A DNA stretch of 64,000 nucleotides, from assembly GCF_900110125.1 (NCBI RefSeq), contig NZ_FOCN01000011.1:61183-125182 (forward strand), read 5' to 3'. Origin of the DNA: Cryobacterium luteum (GTDB lineage: Bacteria > Actinomycetota > Actinomycetes > Actinomycetales > Microbacteriaceae). The notes under the pieces are model-generated. The model had not been told where the DNA came from and made no database searches. It worked only from the letters and a program-made list of their open reading frames with translations. Position numbers and translations under genes: made by a program. Of the stretch, positions 17,222 to 26,402 are shown piece by piece (the stretch's first letter is position 1; each line of letters opens with the position of its first letter).

Positions 17222-18352
17222 ATGAACTGGGAAACATTCTGGGCCGACCTCGGCACCTACTTCGCTCAAATTACGTGGACCGTCTACCTGGAGAAGATCT
17301 TCGCCGTCGCGATGATCGTCATCATCGCCTTCGCCGTGCGCTGGGCCCTGCAATATGTCATTCGGCGGGTCGTGCAGCAGATTGTCTCGGGCGTCAAGAA
17401 AAACCAGAAGGTCGACGACACCCAGGCGCTGAACGTGTCGCCGCTGGCCGCGGTGCGGGTCGTGCAGCGCTCCCGCACGCTCGGCGCGGTGCTGGCGAAC
17501 ATCGTCAACGTGTTCATTCTGATCACGGCGCTGCTGCTCATCGTCACCACCCTGAACAAGGACATTCTCGGCTCATTCGCCCTGCTCACGGCAGCGATCG
17601 GTGCCGGCCTCGGTTTCGGTGCGCAGAACATCGTCAAGGACATTCTGAACGGCCTGTTCATGGTCGTCGAGGATCAGATCGGCGTGGGCGACATCGTCGA
17701 CGTGGGCTTCGCATCCGGTGTCGTCGAAACGGTCGGAATTCGCATCACGCAGGTGCGCGACGTCGACGGCACCCTCTGGTTCGTGCGCAACGGCGAGATT
17801 CTGCGCGTCGGTAACATGTCACAAGGCTGGGCCCGCGTCATCATCGACCTTGCCATCCCCTACAGCTCCGACGTCGAAGCCGTGCAGGACGAACTGTTGC
17901 GCGTGGCCAGCGCCCTCGCCTCGAGCCGCAAGTGGCGTGCGTTCATCCTCGAAAAACCTGAGATCTGGGGCCTCGAGTCGATCAGCGCCGAAGCCCTCGT
18001 CACCCGCCTCGTTGTCAAGACCCGGGTATCGGCCAAGTGGGACTTCGCCCGCGACCTGCGCCTGCACATGAAAAAGGCCCTCGACGGCATGGGAGTGCCG
18101 CTCACCCCGCTCAACAGTGTGGTCATGACCACCGGCGACGGCACCATTGACGGCTCTGCCGTTGAACCCGCCGAGGGTGCTCTGGACGCTGCCGAAGAGG
18201 CCGCAGCCGCCGTGCCCGATGTCATGGCCGGCGTACGTACCGGCCCCGTGTCGGTGCGTAAGCCCCGCGGGCCGCGCAAGGCCAAGCCGAAGAATGTTCC
18301 GGCTCCAATGAAACCGCCGGACCCGGAAACTCGTGGCGACGGCATTGACTAG
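17222..18352 (+). CDS. MscS-family mechanosensitive ion channel
   Basis: 376 aa. Three hydrophobic segments are visible near residues 15-40, 85-115 and 118-150. The pore helix region reads AAIGAGLGFGAQNIVKDI, then NGLFMVVEDQIGVGDIVDV, the beta-domain entry typical of MscS. It opens on membrane tension to release solutes during osmotic downshock. The C-terminal 75 residues are Ala/Pro/Lys-rich and probably disordered. The haemoglobin gene follows 46 bp downstream on the same strand. Confidence 0.9.
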   Translation: MNWETFWADLGTYFAQITWTVYLEKIFAVAMIVIIAFAVRWALQYVIRRVVQQIVSGVKKNQKVDDTQALNVSPLAAVRVVQRSRTLGAVLANIVNVFILITALLLIVTTLNKDILGSFALLTAAIGAGLGFGAQNIVKDILNGLFMVVEDQIGVGDIVDVGFASGVVETVGIRITQVRDVDGTLWFVRNGEILRVGNMSQGWARVIIDLAIPYSSDVEAVQDELLRVASALASSRKWRAFILEKPEIWGLESISAEALVTRLVVKTRVSAKWDFARDLRLHMKKALDGMGVPLTPLNSVVMTTGDGTIDGSAVEPAEGALDAAEEAAAAVPDVMAGVRTGPVSVRKPRGPRKAKPKNVPAPMKPPDPETRGDGID

Positions 18353-18397
18353 CCTGAAGTAACCACGCATCACGCCTCGAGCAGAAAGCCGCACCAC

Positions 18398-18859
18398 GTG
18401 ACAACTGAACGACACCCGACCGACCAGCCGACCGCCCCTGCCGGCGTGCACCTGCGCGAAGGAGAGAACGGTGCGGTCGTGGTGCCGACATTCTTCGACG
18501 AGGTCGGCGGGACGCCGTTCTTCGAGAAGCTCGTGCACGACTTCTACGTGGGAGTGGCCACCGACCCTGTTTTGAAGCCGATGTATCCCGAGGACGACCT
18601 CGGACCGGCCGAACACCGCCTGGTCATGTTCCTCGAACAGTTCTGGGGCGGTCCGGGCACCTACAGCGAGCAACGCGGCCACCCGCGCCTGCGCCAGCGG
18701 CACGTGCCGTTCAAGGTCAATCCGGATGCCCGCGACCGCTGGCTCGCCCACATGAAAGTTGCCGTGGAAGCAGCCAATCTGCCGCCGCTGCAGCAGGGCA
18801 TCCTCTGGGACTATCTGGAACGCGCCGCCTTCGCGATGGTGAACAGCTTCGAGGAGTAG
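18398..18859 (+). CDS. glbO: Truncated haemoglobin, group II (GlbO-like)
   Basis: 153 aa from GTG 18398. FFEKLVHDFYVGVATDPVLKPMYPEDDLGPAEHRLVMFLEQFWGG matches trHbO, with the distal Tyr in HDFY, proximal His in the LRQRH region and Trp (RDRWLAHM) at the G8 position. It binds O2 and NO; actinobacterial GlbO is membrane-associated and linked to respiration or NO handling. The first 28 residues are a variable extension. Its proximity to a nirK operon 6 kb away is suggestive only. Confidence 0.9.
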   Translation: MTTERHPTDQPTAPAGVHLREGENGAVVVPTFFDEVGGTPFFEKLVHDFYVGVATDPVLKPMYPEDDLGPAEHRLVMFLEQFWGGPGTYSEQRGHPRLRQRHVPFKVNPDARDRWLAHMKVAVEAANLPPLQQGILWDYLERAAFAMVNSFEE

Positions 18860-18957
18860 GCCGCGCCCATGCTTGAACCCGGCCGGCTCTCGGTAGGCTC
18901 ACTGTAGAAATACGGGTCGACGGATTCCCACCGCAACCCCTGACCCGGGGAGTTGGC

Positions 18958-21765
18958 ATGCAGGAGAGCACCGCAGCACACGGCGACAACGCCTCGCCGC
19001 CGAGCACCGACCAGGTCGTTGCGGCGATCGCAGCCGGTGACGCCTATCGTGACACCGAACCTGACGTGCTGGCGCGATTCGAGACGCGCCGCACCGGGCT
19101 GACCGATGCCGAGGTGGCCCGGCACCGCGCACTGTTCGGCGACAACGTGATCGTGCAGGTGCAGCAGGAATCGATGCTGCTGCGCTATCTCCACCAGTTC
19201 AAGGACTGGATGATCGTTCTGCTGCTCGCGTGCGCGGCGATCACCGGCTACCTCGGCGACACGCTGACCTCCGCCGTGCTCGTACTGCTGGTGCTGTTGA
19301 ACACCTCCATCGGGTTCGTGCAGGAATACCGCGCCGGCAAGACCATGGATGCCCTGCAACACCTCGCTCAATCGCTCACCCAGGTGTTGCGGGAGAACGT
19401 GTTCGGCCAGGTGGACTCCGCCGAGCTCGTCGTGGGCGATGTCGTGCGGCTGGAGGAGGGCGCGGCGGTGCCGGCGGACATCCGCTTGATCGAAGCGACC
19501 GCGTTCTCGACCAATGAATTCGCCCTCACCGGCGAGAGCGACCCCACCCGCAAATATACCCACGCCATCATGACCGAGGTCGCGGTCGCCGAGCGGCACA
19601 ACACCGCGCACGCCGGTACGACGGTGGCCACCGGTGAGGCGATCGGCGTCGTCGTGGCCACCGGCACCCACACCGAGCTCGGGCGCATCGCCCGCCTCAC
19701 CCAGTCGGCGCCGCGCACGGTGAGCCCATTACAGCGCGAGATGGGCTACCTAGCCCGCAATATCACCTATGTAGCGGTGGCCCTGGCCCTGGTGTTGCTT
19801 GTCGTCGCGGTGCAGGCTGACCTGCCGTTCCATGCGGCGCTGTTGTTCGCTGTCGGTTTTGCGAGCGCGGTCATTCCGCAGGGGCTGCCGGCCGAGGTGA
19901 ACACGGCCCTCGCCCAGGCGGCCGGGGCGCTCGCACAGCGGCAGGCCCTGGTCAAGCGGCTCAGCGCGGTAGAAACGCTCGGCGCCACCGAGGTGATCTG
20001 CACCGACAAGACCGGCACGCTCACCAAGAACGAGATGACGGTGACCGAACTAGTCGTGGCCGGCCGCGACTATGTCGTGACCGGCATCGGCTATGCGCCG
20101 GAGGGCAGTATCGAGCCGGCGGGCGCGGCATCCGCTGATCGGGTGCGGCTCACCGCTTTTCTGCGCACCGGGTTGCTCGCGAGCAACGCCCGGCTGCTCG
20201 CCCCCGACGACAGCCATGCCGGCTGGCATATCCTCGGCGACCCCACCGAAGGCGCCCTCGTCACGGTCGCCGCGAAGGCCGGAGTGGACCTCGCCGCGAC
20301 CGATCGTGAGGTGCGGGAGTTTCCGTTCGACTCGGCCCGAAAACTCATGACCTCCATTCGGGAGAGCCCCGAGGGCTCCCTCGTCGCCCACGTGAAAGGA
20401 GCGCCAGAGAGCATCGTGCAGCGCTGCTCGCACATCGACGACGGCGGCACCCTGCGGCCGATCACCGACGCCGATCGCGAGGCCTTTCTCGACCGGCACG
20501 CCGAGAAGTCCGATCGTTGCCTGCGCAACCTCGCCTTCGCCACCCGCACCGTCACCCCAGCGGATGCCGCGGCGGTCGACCCGCAGGCCGTCGAACGGGA
20601 TCTCGTGCTGCTCGGCCTCGTGTCGATGGTCGACCCGATTCGCGAGTCGGTGCCGGGCGCCATGCGGACCGCCCTGGACGCGCGGATTCGGGTGAACATC
20701 ATCACGGGAGACTTCTCCCGCACCGCCGAGGCCATCGCCCGTCAGGCCGGCCTCGACAGCACGGACCAACTGACCGTCGTCACGGCCGACGCATTGCGCT
20801 CAATGCCCGACGATCAGGTACTCGCCCACGCGCTCAAGGGCTATACCGTGTTCAGCCGGGTCGATCCCGAAGACAAGACCCGCATCGTCGACCTCGTGAA
20901 GAAGTCGGGCCACGTCGTGGCCGTCACCGGTGACGGCATCAACGATGCCCCGGCGCTGCGTCATGCCAGCATCGGAGTCGCGATGGGTGCCTCCGGAACG
21001 GATGTCGCCAAGGAAGCCGCCGAGGTCGTACTACTCGACGATAGCTTCTCCACCCTGGTCGGCGCCATTGAGAAGGGCCGGGTGATCTACGCAAACATCG
21101 CCAAGGGTGTGCTCGCCTGTCTCACGTCGAACGTCGCCGAGCTCGTGGTCAATATTGTGAGCCTGCTGCTCGCCACGATCGCCGGCGTTCCGCTCGCACT
21201 GAACGTGCTGCAGATTCTCGCGATCGACCTGCTCGGCGAGTTGTTGCCGATCGCTGCGCTCGGCAAAGATCCGGAATCGGGCCGGATCATGACGCGTGGG
21301 CCGCGCGATCCGAAGGCGCACATCGTCAACCGGCGCAGCATCCTCGATGTGGTCTATGCCGGCTCGCTCATCGGCCTGCTGGCAATCGGCAACTACCTGC
21401 TGTTCTACTCGCGGGCCGGTGTGAACCCGTTCGACGGCCCGCTCGCCGCCGCAATCGTCGCGCAGGCCACCACCATGACCTACGTGACGATTCTGGTCTG
21501 CCAGCTGGTCAACATCGTGCAGCGCCGCAGCGAGCTGGGCGCGTTCAGCCGCTACCAGTTCTCGAACCCCACCTTCTGGCTCGCCTGCGCCTTCGGCGTG
21601 GCGGTGATGCTTGCGATCGTCTACGTACCGTTCGTCAACGTGCTGTTCTCGACCGGCCCGCTCGGCTTCACGGACTGGGGCTTCGTGCTGCTCTCCGCCC
21701 TGATCTACCTCACCGTACGCGAGGCCGGACGGCTGCTTCGCAGCAGGCGCCACCAGGTCGCCTAG
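18958..21765 (+). CDS. Cation-transporting P-type ATPase (P2-like)
   Basis: 935 aa. TGES begins at residue 191 (actuator), the phosphorylated Asp is D350 in CTDKTGTLTKNE, and GDGINDAPAL near 659 closes the P-domain. There are four N-terminal and six C-terminal membrane segments, the P2A/P2B layout. The M4 ion-site motif reads IPQGLPAEVNT (P307-Q308) where SERCA pumps have PEGLP, so a main calcium ligand Glu is Gln here. Ion specificity is therefore open (Ca2+, Mn2+, Na+ or K+). It has its own start with GGGGAGTTGGC upstream and appears monocistronic. Confidence 0.9.
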   Translation: MQESTAAHGDNASPPSTDQVVAAIAAGDAYRDTEPDVLARFETRRTGLTDAEVARHRALFGDNVIVQVQQESMLLRYLHQFKDWMIVLLLACAAITGYLGDTLTSAVLVLLVLLNTSIGFVQEYRAGKTMDALQHLAQSLTQVLRENVFGQVDSAELVVGDVVRLEEGAAVPADIRLIEATAFSTNEFALTGESDPTRKYTHAIMTEVAVAERHNTAHAGTTVATGEAIGVVVATGTHTELGRIARLTQSAPRTVSPLQREMGYLARNITYVAVALALVLLVVAVQADLPFHAALLFAVGFASAVIPQGLPAEVNTALAQAAGALAQRQALVKRLSAVETLGATEVICTDKTGTLTKNEMTVTELVVAGRDYVVTGIGYAPEGSIEPAGAASADRVRLTAFLRTGLLASNARLLAPDDSHAGWHILGDPTEGALVTVAAKAGVDLAATDREVREFPFDSARKLMTSIRESPEGSLVAHVKGAPESIVQRCSHIDDGGTLRPITDADREAFLDRHAEKSDRCLRNLAFATRTVTPADAAAVDPQAVERDLVLLGLVSMVDPIRESVPGAMRTALDARIRVNIITGDFSRTAEAIARQAGLDSTDQLTVVTADALRSMPDDQVLAHALKGYTVFSRVDPEDKTRIVDLVKKSGHVVAVTGDGINDAPALRHASIGVAMGASGTDVAKEAAEVVLLDDSFSTLVGAIEKGRVIYANIAKGVLACLTSNVAELVVNIVSLLLATIAGVPLALNVLQILAIDLLGELLPIAALGKDPESGRIMTRGPRDPKAHIVNRRSILDVVYAGSLIGLLAIGNYLLFYSRAGVNPFDGPLAAAIVAQATTMTYVTILVCQLVNIVQRRSELGAFSRYQFSNPTFWLACAFGVAVMLAIVYVPFVNVLFSTGPLGFTDWGFVLLSALIYLTVREAGRLLRSRRHQVA

Positions 21766-21804
21766 GTGACGCGGTTTGCTGCCGACGGCGTCGATACTGG
21801 AGAC

Positions 21805-22227
21805 ATGACGATCCGCGACCTGACCGCGTCCGACATCGACGCAGCGGCTGCCCTCTGGCATCAGGCTGGGCTGACCCGACCGTGGAACTCACCCGAGCTT
21901 GACGCGCAGCGCGCCCTCGACGGCGACACGTCGACGGTGCTTGGCGCCTTCGACGACGAGCGGCTGGTCGGCGCCGTCATGGTCGGCCACGATGGGCACC
22001 GCGGATGGGTGTATTACCTCGCGGTTGATGAGAGCCAACGCGGAACCGGGTTGGGAATGCGGATGATGGCTGCCGCAGAAGACTGGCTGCGCACCAACGG
22101 TGTCGCGAAGGTTCAGCTCATGGTGCGTTCGGGCAACGACGCCGTTCTGGGGTTCTACGAGCACCTGGGCTACGAGGACGCCAACGTGCAGGTTCGGTCC
22201 AAATGGCTGTTCCAGCCTGCGTCCTGA
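21805..22227 (+). CDS. GNAT-family N-acetyltransferase (YpeA-like)
   Basis: 140 aa from ATG 21805; a GTG at 21766 would add 13 residues. TIRDLTASDIDAAAALWHQAGLTRPWNSPELD resembles YpeA. YYLAVDESQRGTGLGMRMM contains the acetyl-CoA binding RGxGxG/A-like motif, and NDAVLGFYEHLGYED is the family C-terminus. Substrate unknown. It follows the P-type ATPase by 39 bp and could be co-transcribed. Confidence 0.85.
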   Translation: MTIRDLTASDIDAAAALWHQAGLTRPWNSPELDAQRALDGDTSTVLGAFDDERLVGAVMVGHDGHRGWVYYLAVDESQRGTGLGMRMMAAAEDWLRTNGVAKVQLMVRSGNDAVLGFYEHLGYEDANVQVRSKWLFQPAS

Positions 22228-22276
22228 AAGTGGCCGGCATCTAGTGTCGATCAGAGGGCTGTGCGAGGCTGACTTC

Positions 22277-22786
22277 ATGGACCGCATCGATCCCCAGCCC
22301 GCCGCGAACGAGCGCACCACGCTGCTGAAATTTCTCGACTACCACCGGGCGACACTGCTGATCAAGGTCGACGGACTGGGCGCCGCCGAGATGAACCAGC
22401 CGATTGCCACGTCAACGCTGACGCTCTCCGGCCTGCTGAAACACCTGGCGCTCGTGGAAGACGACTGGATCCAGGTGCGCTTTCTAGGACTTGCGGAGGA
22501 GGAACCGTGGGCCAGCGCTCCGTGGGACGACGACCGTGACTGGGAATTCAACAGCGCGCAGTTCGACGATCCGAACGCTCTCCGAAGCCTTTACCAGGCT
22601 GCGTGCGAACGCACGCGGAGCGCACTCGTCGACACCGACCTCGAGACACTCTCTGTCGGAACGGACCGTGACGGTCAGCAATGGAACCTGCGCTGGATCC
22701 TCACCCACCTGATCGAGGAGACGGCCAGGCACAACGGCCACGCCGACCTGCTCCGCGAGGCCATCGACGGAATCGTCGGCGAATAG
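22277..22786 (+). CDS. DinB-like / DUF664 protein
   Basis: 169 aa from ATG 22277. ERTTLLKFLDYHRATLLIKVDGL, LSGLLKHLALVEDDWIQ and ILTHLIEETARHNGHADLLREAIDG give the DinB four-helix pattern with three metal-ligand histidines (HLALVEDDW, THLIEETARHNGH). Actinobacterial members include mycothiol-dependent S-transferases. Substrate unknown. No strong ribosome site is seen upstream. Confidence 0.85.
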   Translation: MDRIDPQPAANERTTLLKFLDYHRATLLIKVDGLGAAEMNQPIATSTLTLSGLLKHLALVEDDWIQVRFLGLAEEEPWASAPWDDDRDWEFNSAQFDDPNALRSLYQAACERTRSALVDTDLETLSVGTDRDGQQWNLRWILTHLIEETARHNGHADLLREAIDGIVGE

Positions 22787-22843
22787 TCGGCAGCTGAGAG
22801 CCGCCACTCGCGCAGCGGTCAACGCCCCTCGTATGCTGGACTC

Positions 22844-23821
22844 GTGGGGAACATTCGAGGACGTGCGGTAATAGCGGGAGCAACAGGATTCATCGGGCGG
22901 CGGCTCGTTCGCGAGCTCCGCGACCAGGGTTATGACGTTGTCTGCATCGGCCGGAACGGGCCGGACGCGCGGTGGGACAACGCATCCGCTGTACGGGCGT
23001 TGGTTGATGGTTCCGAGCTCGTGGTCAACCTCGCCGGCAAGAGCGTCAATTGTCGATACACCGACCGGAATCGCGACGAGATTCTGCGTTCTCGCATCGA
23101 CAGCACTCGACAGCTCGGCGAGGCCATTGAAAGCAGCGCGGCACCCCCACGAGTCTGGCTGAACGCGAGCACCGCGACCATTTACCGCTATTCCCTCGAC
23201 CGACCAATGACCGAGGCGACCGGGGACATCGGCACGGGGTTTTCTGTCGACATCGCGCAAGCGTGGGAAGCGGAATTCTATTCCCGCGAACTGGCCACCA
23301 CCCGCCGCGTCGCGCTGCGAATGGCGATCGTGCTGGGTGACGGCCCCGCAACTGCGACCTTGGTCCGGCTCGCGCGCATCGGGCTCGGCGGTCCTCAGGT
23401 CGACGGCTGGTGGTTCCCGCATCGGCGGTATCGCGGGATCGGCGCGAACCCGACAGGGAGTAGGACTCGAACACACCATTCCCGCGGACGCCAGAAGTTC
23501 AGCTGGATTCACATCGACGATGTCGTCAAAGCGGTCAAGTTCATCGTCGAGAACGACGCGCTTGACGGGCCGGTCAACCTGTCGGCACCGCGAATCAGTG
23601 ACAACCGCACCCTCATGGCGACGCTTCGGCGGCGAGTCGGAGCCGCCGTCGGGCTGCCAGCATTCAGGTGGATGCTCGAGCCGGCCATGTTGATACTGCG
23701 CACCGAACCAGAATTGGTACTGAAAAGCCGCTGGGTCACGCCGGAACGTCTGCTTCAGGCTGGATACACATTCACCTGGCCCGATCTCGGACCTGCGATC
23801 AACGATGTTGTGAAGCGATAA
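22844..23821 (+). CDS. NAD-dependent epimerase/dehydratase, TIGR01777 (YfcH-like)
   Basis: 325 aa from GTG 22844. AGATGFIGRRLVREL is the Rossmann nucleotide loop near residue 12. LVNLAGKSVNCRYTDRNRDEILRSR and LNASTATIY are TIGR01777 signatures. KFSWIHIDDVVKAV and GPVNLSAP complete the extended-SDR pattern, and the C-terminal region resembles the DUF1731 extension (VTPERLLQAGYTF). Role unknown; YfcH homologues are widely conserved but uncharacterised. Confidence 0.88.
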   Translation: MGNIRGRAVIAGATGFIGRRLVRELRDQGYDVVCIGRNGPDARWDNASAVRALVDGSELVVNLAGKSVNCRYTDRNRDEILRSRIDSTRQLGEAIESSAAPPRVWLNASTATIYRYSLDRPMTEATGDIGTGFSVDIAQAWEAEFYSRELATTRRVALRMAIVLGDGPATATLVRLARIGLGGPQVDGWWFPHRRYRGIGANPTGSRTRTHHSRGRQKFSWIHIDDVVKAVKFIVENDALDGPVNLSAPRISDNRTLMATLRRRVGAAVGLPAFRWMLEPAMLILRTEPELVLKSRWVTPERLLQAGYTFTWPDLGPAINDVVKR

Positions 23822-23857
23822 TCTGCCTTTCTACGTTGGAACACCGCTGGCCCGACT

Positions 23858-24355
23858 TCAGGGCGCGGTGAAAGTCCCGACCGCCTCGCAGGGGCTGGCC
23901 GTTGGATCCGCTCGGTGCACGCTCGTGGCCAGCATCCCCAGGAGACCCTCGAGCTGGTGGCCGGCATCCGTTGAAATGCCAGAGAGGATGCCGGCTTCCA
24001 CGTCGGCCACGCGCCGCTCGTAGCGGGCGAGAACGCTCACTCCCTCTGGTGTGGCTCGAATCTTTCGGGCCCGGCGATCACTCGGATCGGGAATGCGTTC
24101 CACGAGCCTGGCATCCACCATGCCGTCGAGCAGGTAGGTGAGCACGGTGCGATCGATGGCCAGGTGCGCACCGATGGCCTGCTGCGACGGCAGGTCGCGG
24201 TGAATGACGGTGGACAGTACCTGGTAACAGCGCACTCCCCCGGGCAACCCCTCAACGGCGGTCTCGAGCTGTCGTTGATATCCGCGCAGAACCATTGCGA
24301 GGTTCCATCCGAGGTCTCCCGGCACCGTGGCCGGCAGCATCGATTCGGTTGTCAT
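23858..24355 (-). CDS. MarR-family transcriptional regulator
   Basis: 165 aa from ATG 24355. LPSQQAIGAHLAIDRTVLTYLLDGMVDARLVERIPDPSDRRARKIRATPEG is the MarR winged helix and wing (DPSDRRA motif). It is divergent from the F420/NADP-type reductase gene with a 91-bp gap that contains a palindrome overlapping that gene's promoter. It probably represses the divergent reductase/LLM pair and responds to a small aromatic or oxidant; the ligand is unknown. Confidence 0.9.
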   Translation of the reverse strand: MTTESMLPATVPGDLGWNLAMVLRGYQRQLETAVEGLPGGVRCYQVLSTVIHRDLPSQQAIGAHLAIDRTVLTYLLDGMVDARLVERIPDPSDRRARKIRATPEGVSVLARYERRVADVEAGILSGISTDAGHQLEGLLGMLATSVHRADPTASPCEAVGTFTAP

Positions 24356-24377
24356 GACAGCCATCGTACCGCAAACC

Positions 24378-24412
24378 ATGCAGTTGCATAGATATTCTCC
24401 TGGGCATATGAT
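24378..24412 (+). promoter_or_regulatory. Promoter of the reductase/LLM operon overlapped by a MarR-type palindrome
   Basis: TTGCAT (24384-24389) and TATGAT (24407-24412) are separated by 17 bp, a canonical -35/-10 pair reading toward the gene at 24447. The -35 box is the right arm of the palindrome ATGCA-GT-TGCAT (24378-24389). A repressor bound there would block RNA polymerase. This fits the divergent MarR gene. Confidence 0.65.
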
Positions 24413-24446
24413 CTGTAGAGCATCATATTTTGACGGGAGTAGCGCC

Positions 24447-25109
24447 ATGAGCAGTCCGCACGCCACCACAATCGGCATTTTGGGAGCCGGCCGGGTCGGC
24501 ACCGCACTCGCCCGGCAAGCCATGAAAGCCGGCTATCGAGTGCGCATCGCGACAACCCAATCGGCGGCGGACAATGCTCTTCTCGTTGAGATCGTGACGC
24601 CGGGGGCGGTGGCCGTGCAGGCGAGCGAGGCCGCAGCATCCGATCTCGTCGTGTTGGCCATTCCACTGCACAAGTACCGCACACTCAACCCCCTCGATCT
24701 CACGGGCCGAATCGTCATCGACGCGATGAACTATTGGGCGCCGGTTGACGGGGTCTTCGATGATTTCGAAAGCGACTCGCGCACCACGAGCGAGGTCGTC
24801 GAATCGTTCCTGACCGGCGCTCGTGTGGTGAAGTCGCTCAACCACATCGGTTATCACGAGCTCGAAGAAGACGACAAGCCCGCTGGGGATGCCTCGCGCC
24901 GCGCCCTCGCGCTCGCCGGTGACGACGCCGCAGCCAAATCCTTCGTCTCGCATTTCATTGACCGCCTCGGTTACGACGCCGTTGATGCGGGACCCCTCGC
25001 CGCCGGCCGGTCCTTTCAGCCGGCCACCGAGATCTTCACCGGCAGCCACACCGCGAACCAGCTCGTCGCCCTCATTCAGAAGGACCGTCCGCTCGCGGAC
25101 GCCGCCTAA
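24447..25109 (+). CDS. NADP/F420-type dinucleotide-binding oxidoreductase
   Basis: 220 aa from ATG 24447, with GGGAG upstream. TIGILGAGRVGTALARQAMKAGYRVRIAT is an N-terminal Rossmann motif of the F420-dependent NADP reductase family (NAD_binding_F420). ARVVKSLNHIGYHELE and GDDAAAKSFVSHFIDRLGYDAVDAGPL are conserved in this group. It would exchange hydride between NADPH and a flavin/F420-type carrier. It sits 14 bp upstream of an LLM-class oxidoreductase, so the two could form a reductase/oxygenase pair under MarR control. Confidence 0.85.
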   Translation: MSSPHATTIGILGAGRVGTALARQAMKAGYRVRIATTQSAADNALLVEIVTPGAVAVQASEAAASDLVVLAIPLHKYRTLNPLDLTGRIVIDAMNYWAPVDGVFDDFESDSRTTSEVVESFLTGARVVKSLNHIGYHELEEDDKPAGDASRRALALAGDDAAAKSFVSHFIDRLGYDAVDAGPLAAGRSFQPATEIFTGSHTANQLVALIQKDRPLADAA

Positions 25110-25123
25110 GCTCACACACGCAA

Positions 25124-26179
25124 ATGGAGAACACCTTGGAAATCGGCGCCTACAGCTTCGGCGATACGCAACTCAATCCCGACGGGAGTTCGCGCTCCAC
25201 CGCGGAGGCGATTCGGAACCTGTTCGACGCCATCGTGCTGGCCGACAAGGCCGGGCTCGACTACTTCGGCATCGGCGAGCACCACACCGTGTCGATGCCC
25301 GCCTCTTCGCCCGGTGCGATCATCGCCGCCGCCGCGGCCGCCACGACCCGCATCAAACTGGGCAGCGCGGCGAGCATCATCGGAACGGATGACCCGGTGC
25401 GGGTCTTCCAGCAGTTCGCCACCGCCGATGCGATCTCGGGCGGCGGCCGCATCGAAATCACCGCCGGCCGCGGCTCCTCGGTCGAGACTTTTCCTCTGTT
25501 CGGCTATGAGCTCGACGACTACGACGAGCTCTACGCGCAGAAGCTCGACCTGCTGCTCACGCTCAACACCAGCGCCACCGAGAACGTGACCTGGTCGGGC
25601 AGCGCGCGTCCGTCGATCCCCCAGCTCGACGTCGTGCCGCGCCCGGTACAGGGCTCCATGCCGATCTGGATCGCGACCGGCGGCAGCGCGCCGTCATCAG
25701 CCCGCGCCGGACGCCTCGGTCTGCCCCTCGCCTACGCCATCATCGGCGGGCAGCCGCACCGGTTTGCGCCCCTCGCCGACCTCTACCGGCAGTCAGCCAA
25801 ACAGGCCGGTCACACCGATGACAACATCAAGGTCTCCGTCGCGACCTTCGGCCTGGTAGCCCCGACCAAGAAGGAAGCCGTCGAGCGGATGTATCCGGGC
25901 TGGGTCAACCTCAACGTGGAGATGGGTCGGCTGCGCGGCTGGCCGGCGCCGCAGCGCAGTTCCTATCTGGCCCAGGTCGATGCCCCCAGCGCCTACTTCG
26001 TCGGCGACCCCGACGACGTCGCGGAACGCATCGTCGCCCTGCACGGGCACCTCGGCCACATGCGCCACTTTCTGCAGGGCGACCACGGCGGGCTCCCCCA
26101 GGAGCACCTGCTCGAGTCCATCACCCTGCTCGCGACCGAGGTCAAGCCTCGCGTGGAGCGCCTCCTCGCCGCGAAGTGA
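25124..26179 (+). CDS. LLM-class flavin-dependent oxidoreductase
   Basis: 351 aa. [63 protein letters not shown] and [29 protein letters not shown] are luciferase-like monooxygenase motifs. It uses FMNH2 or F420H2. Two starts are possible: ATG 25124, or TTG 25136 with GGAGA 7 bp upstream; the latter has the better site. It is likely co-transcribed with the preceding reductase and regulated by the MarR protein. The physiological substrate is unknown. Confidence 0.87.
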   Translation: [351 protein letters not shown]

Positions 26180-26402
26180 CGGTCTCGCGTGCCGAGGCGG
26201 CCGGTTAGCGGCGATTGTCGGGGGCATCCGCTGCTGCAGAGCGGGGTCGGCCATCAGAATCCTTGCTAATTCGGCTTATCAATTTGCCAGCAGTCTATCG
26301 CTGCGCAAAAATCAGCTAGAGCGCCAACAGATCGAAGTCTGTCGCCGGCTTCGCCCCCGAGAACGCTTTAAAACGTGCTCCCCACCAAACGAAGGTTGCC
26401 CC

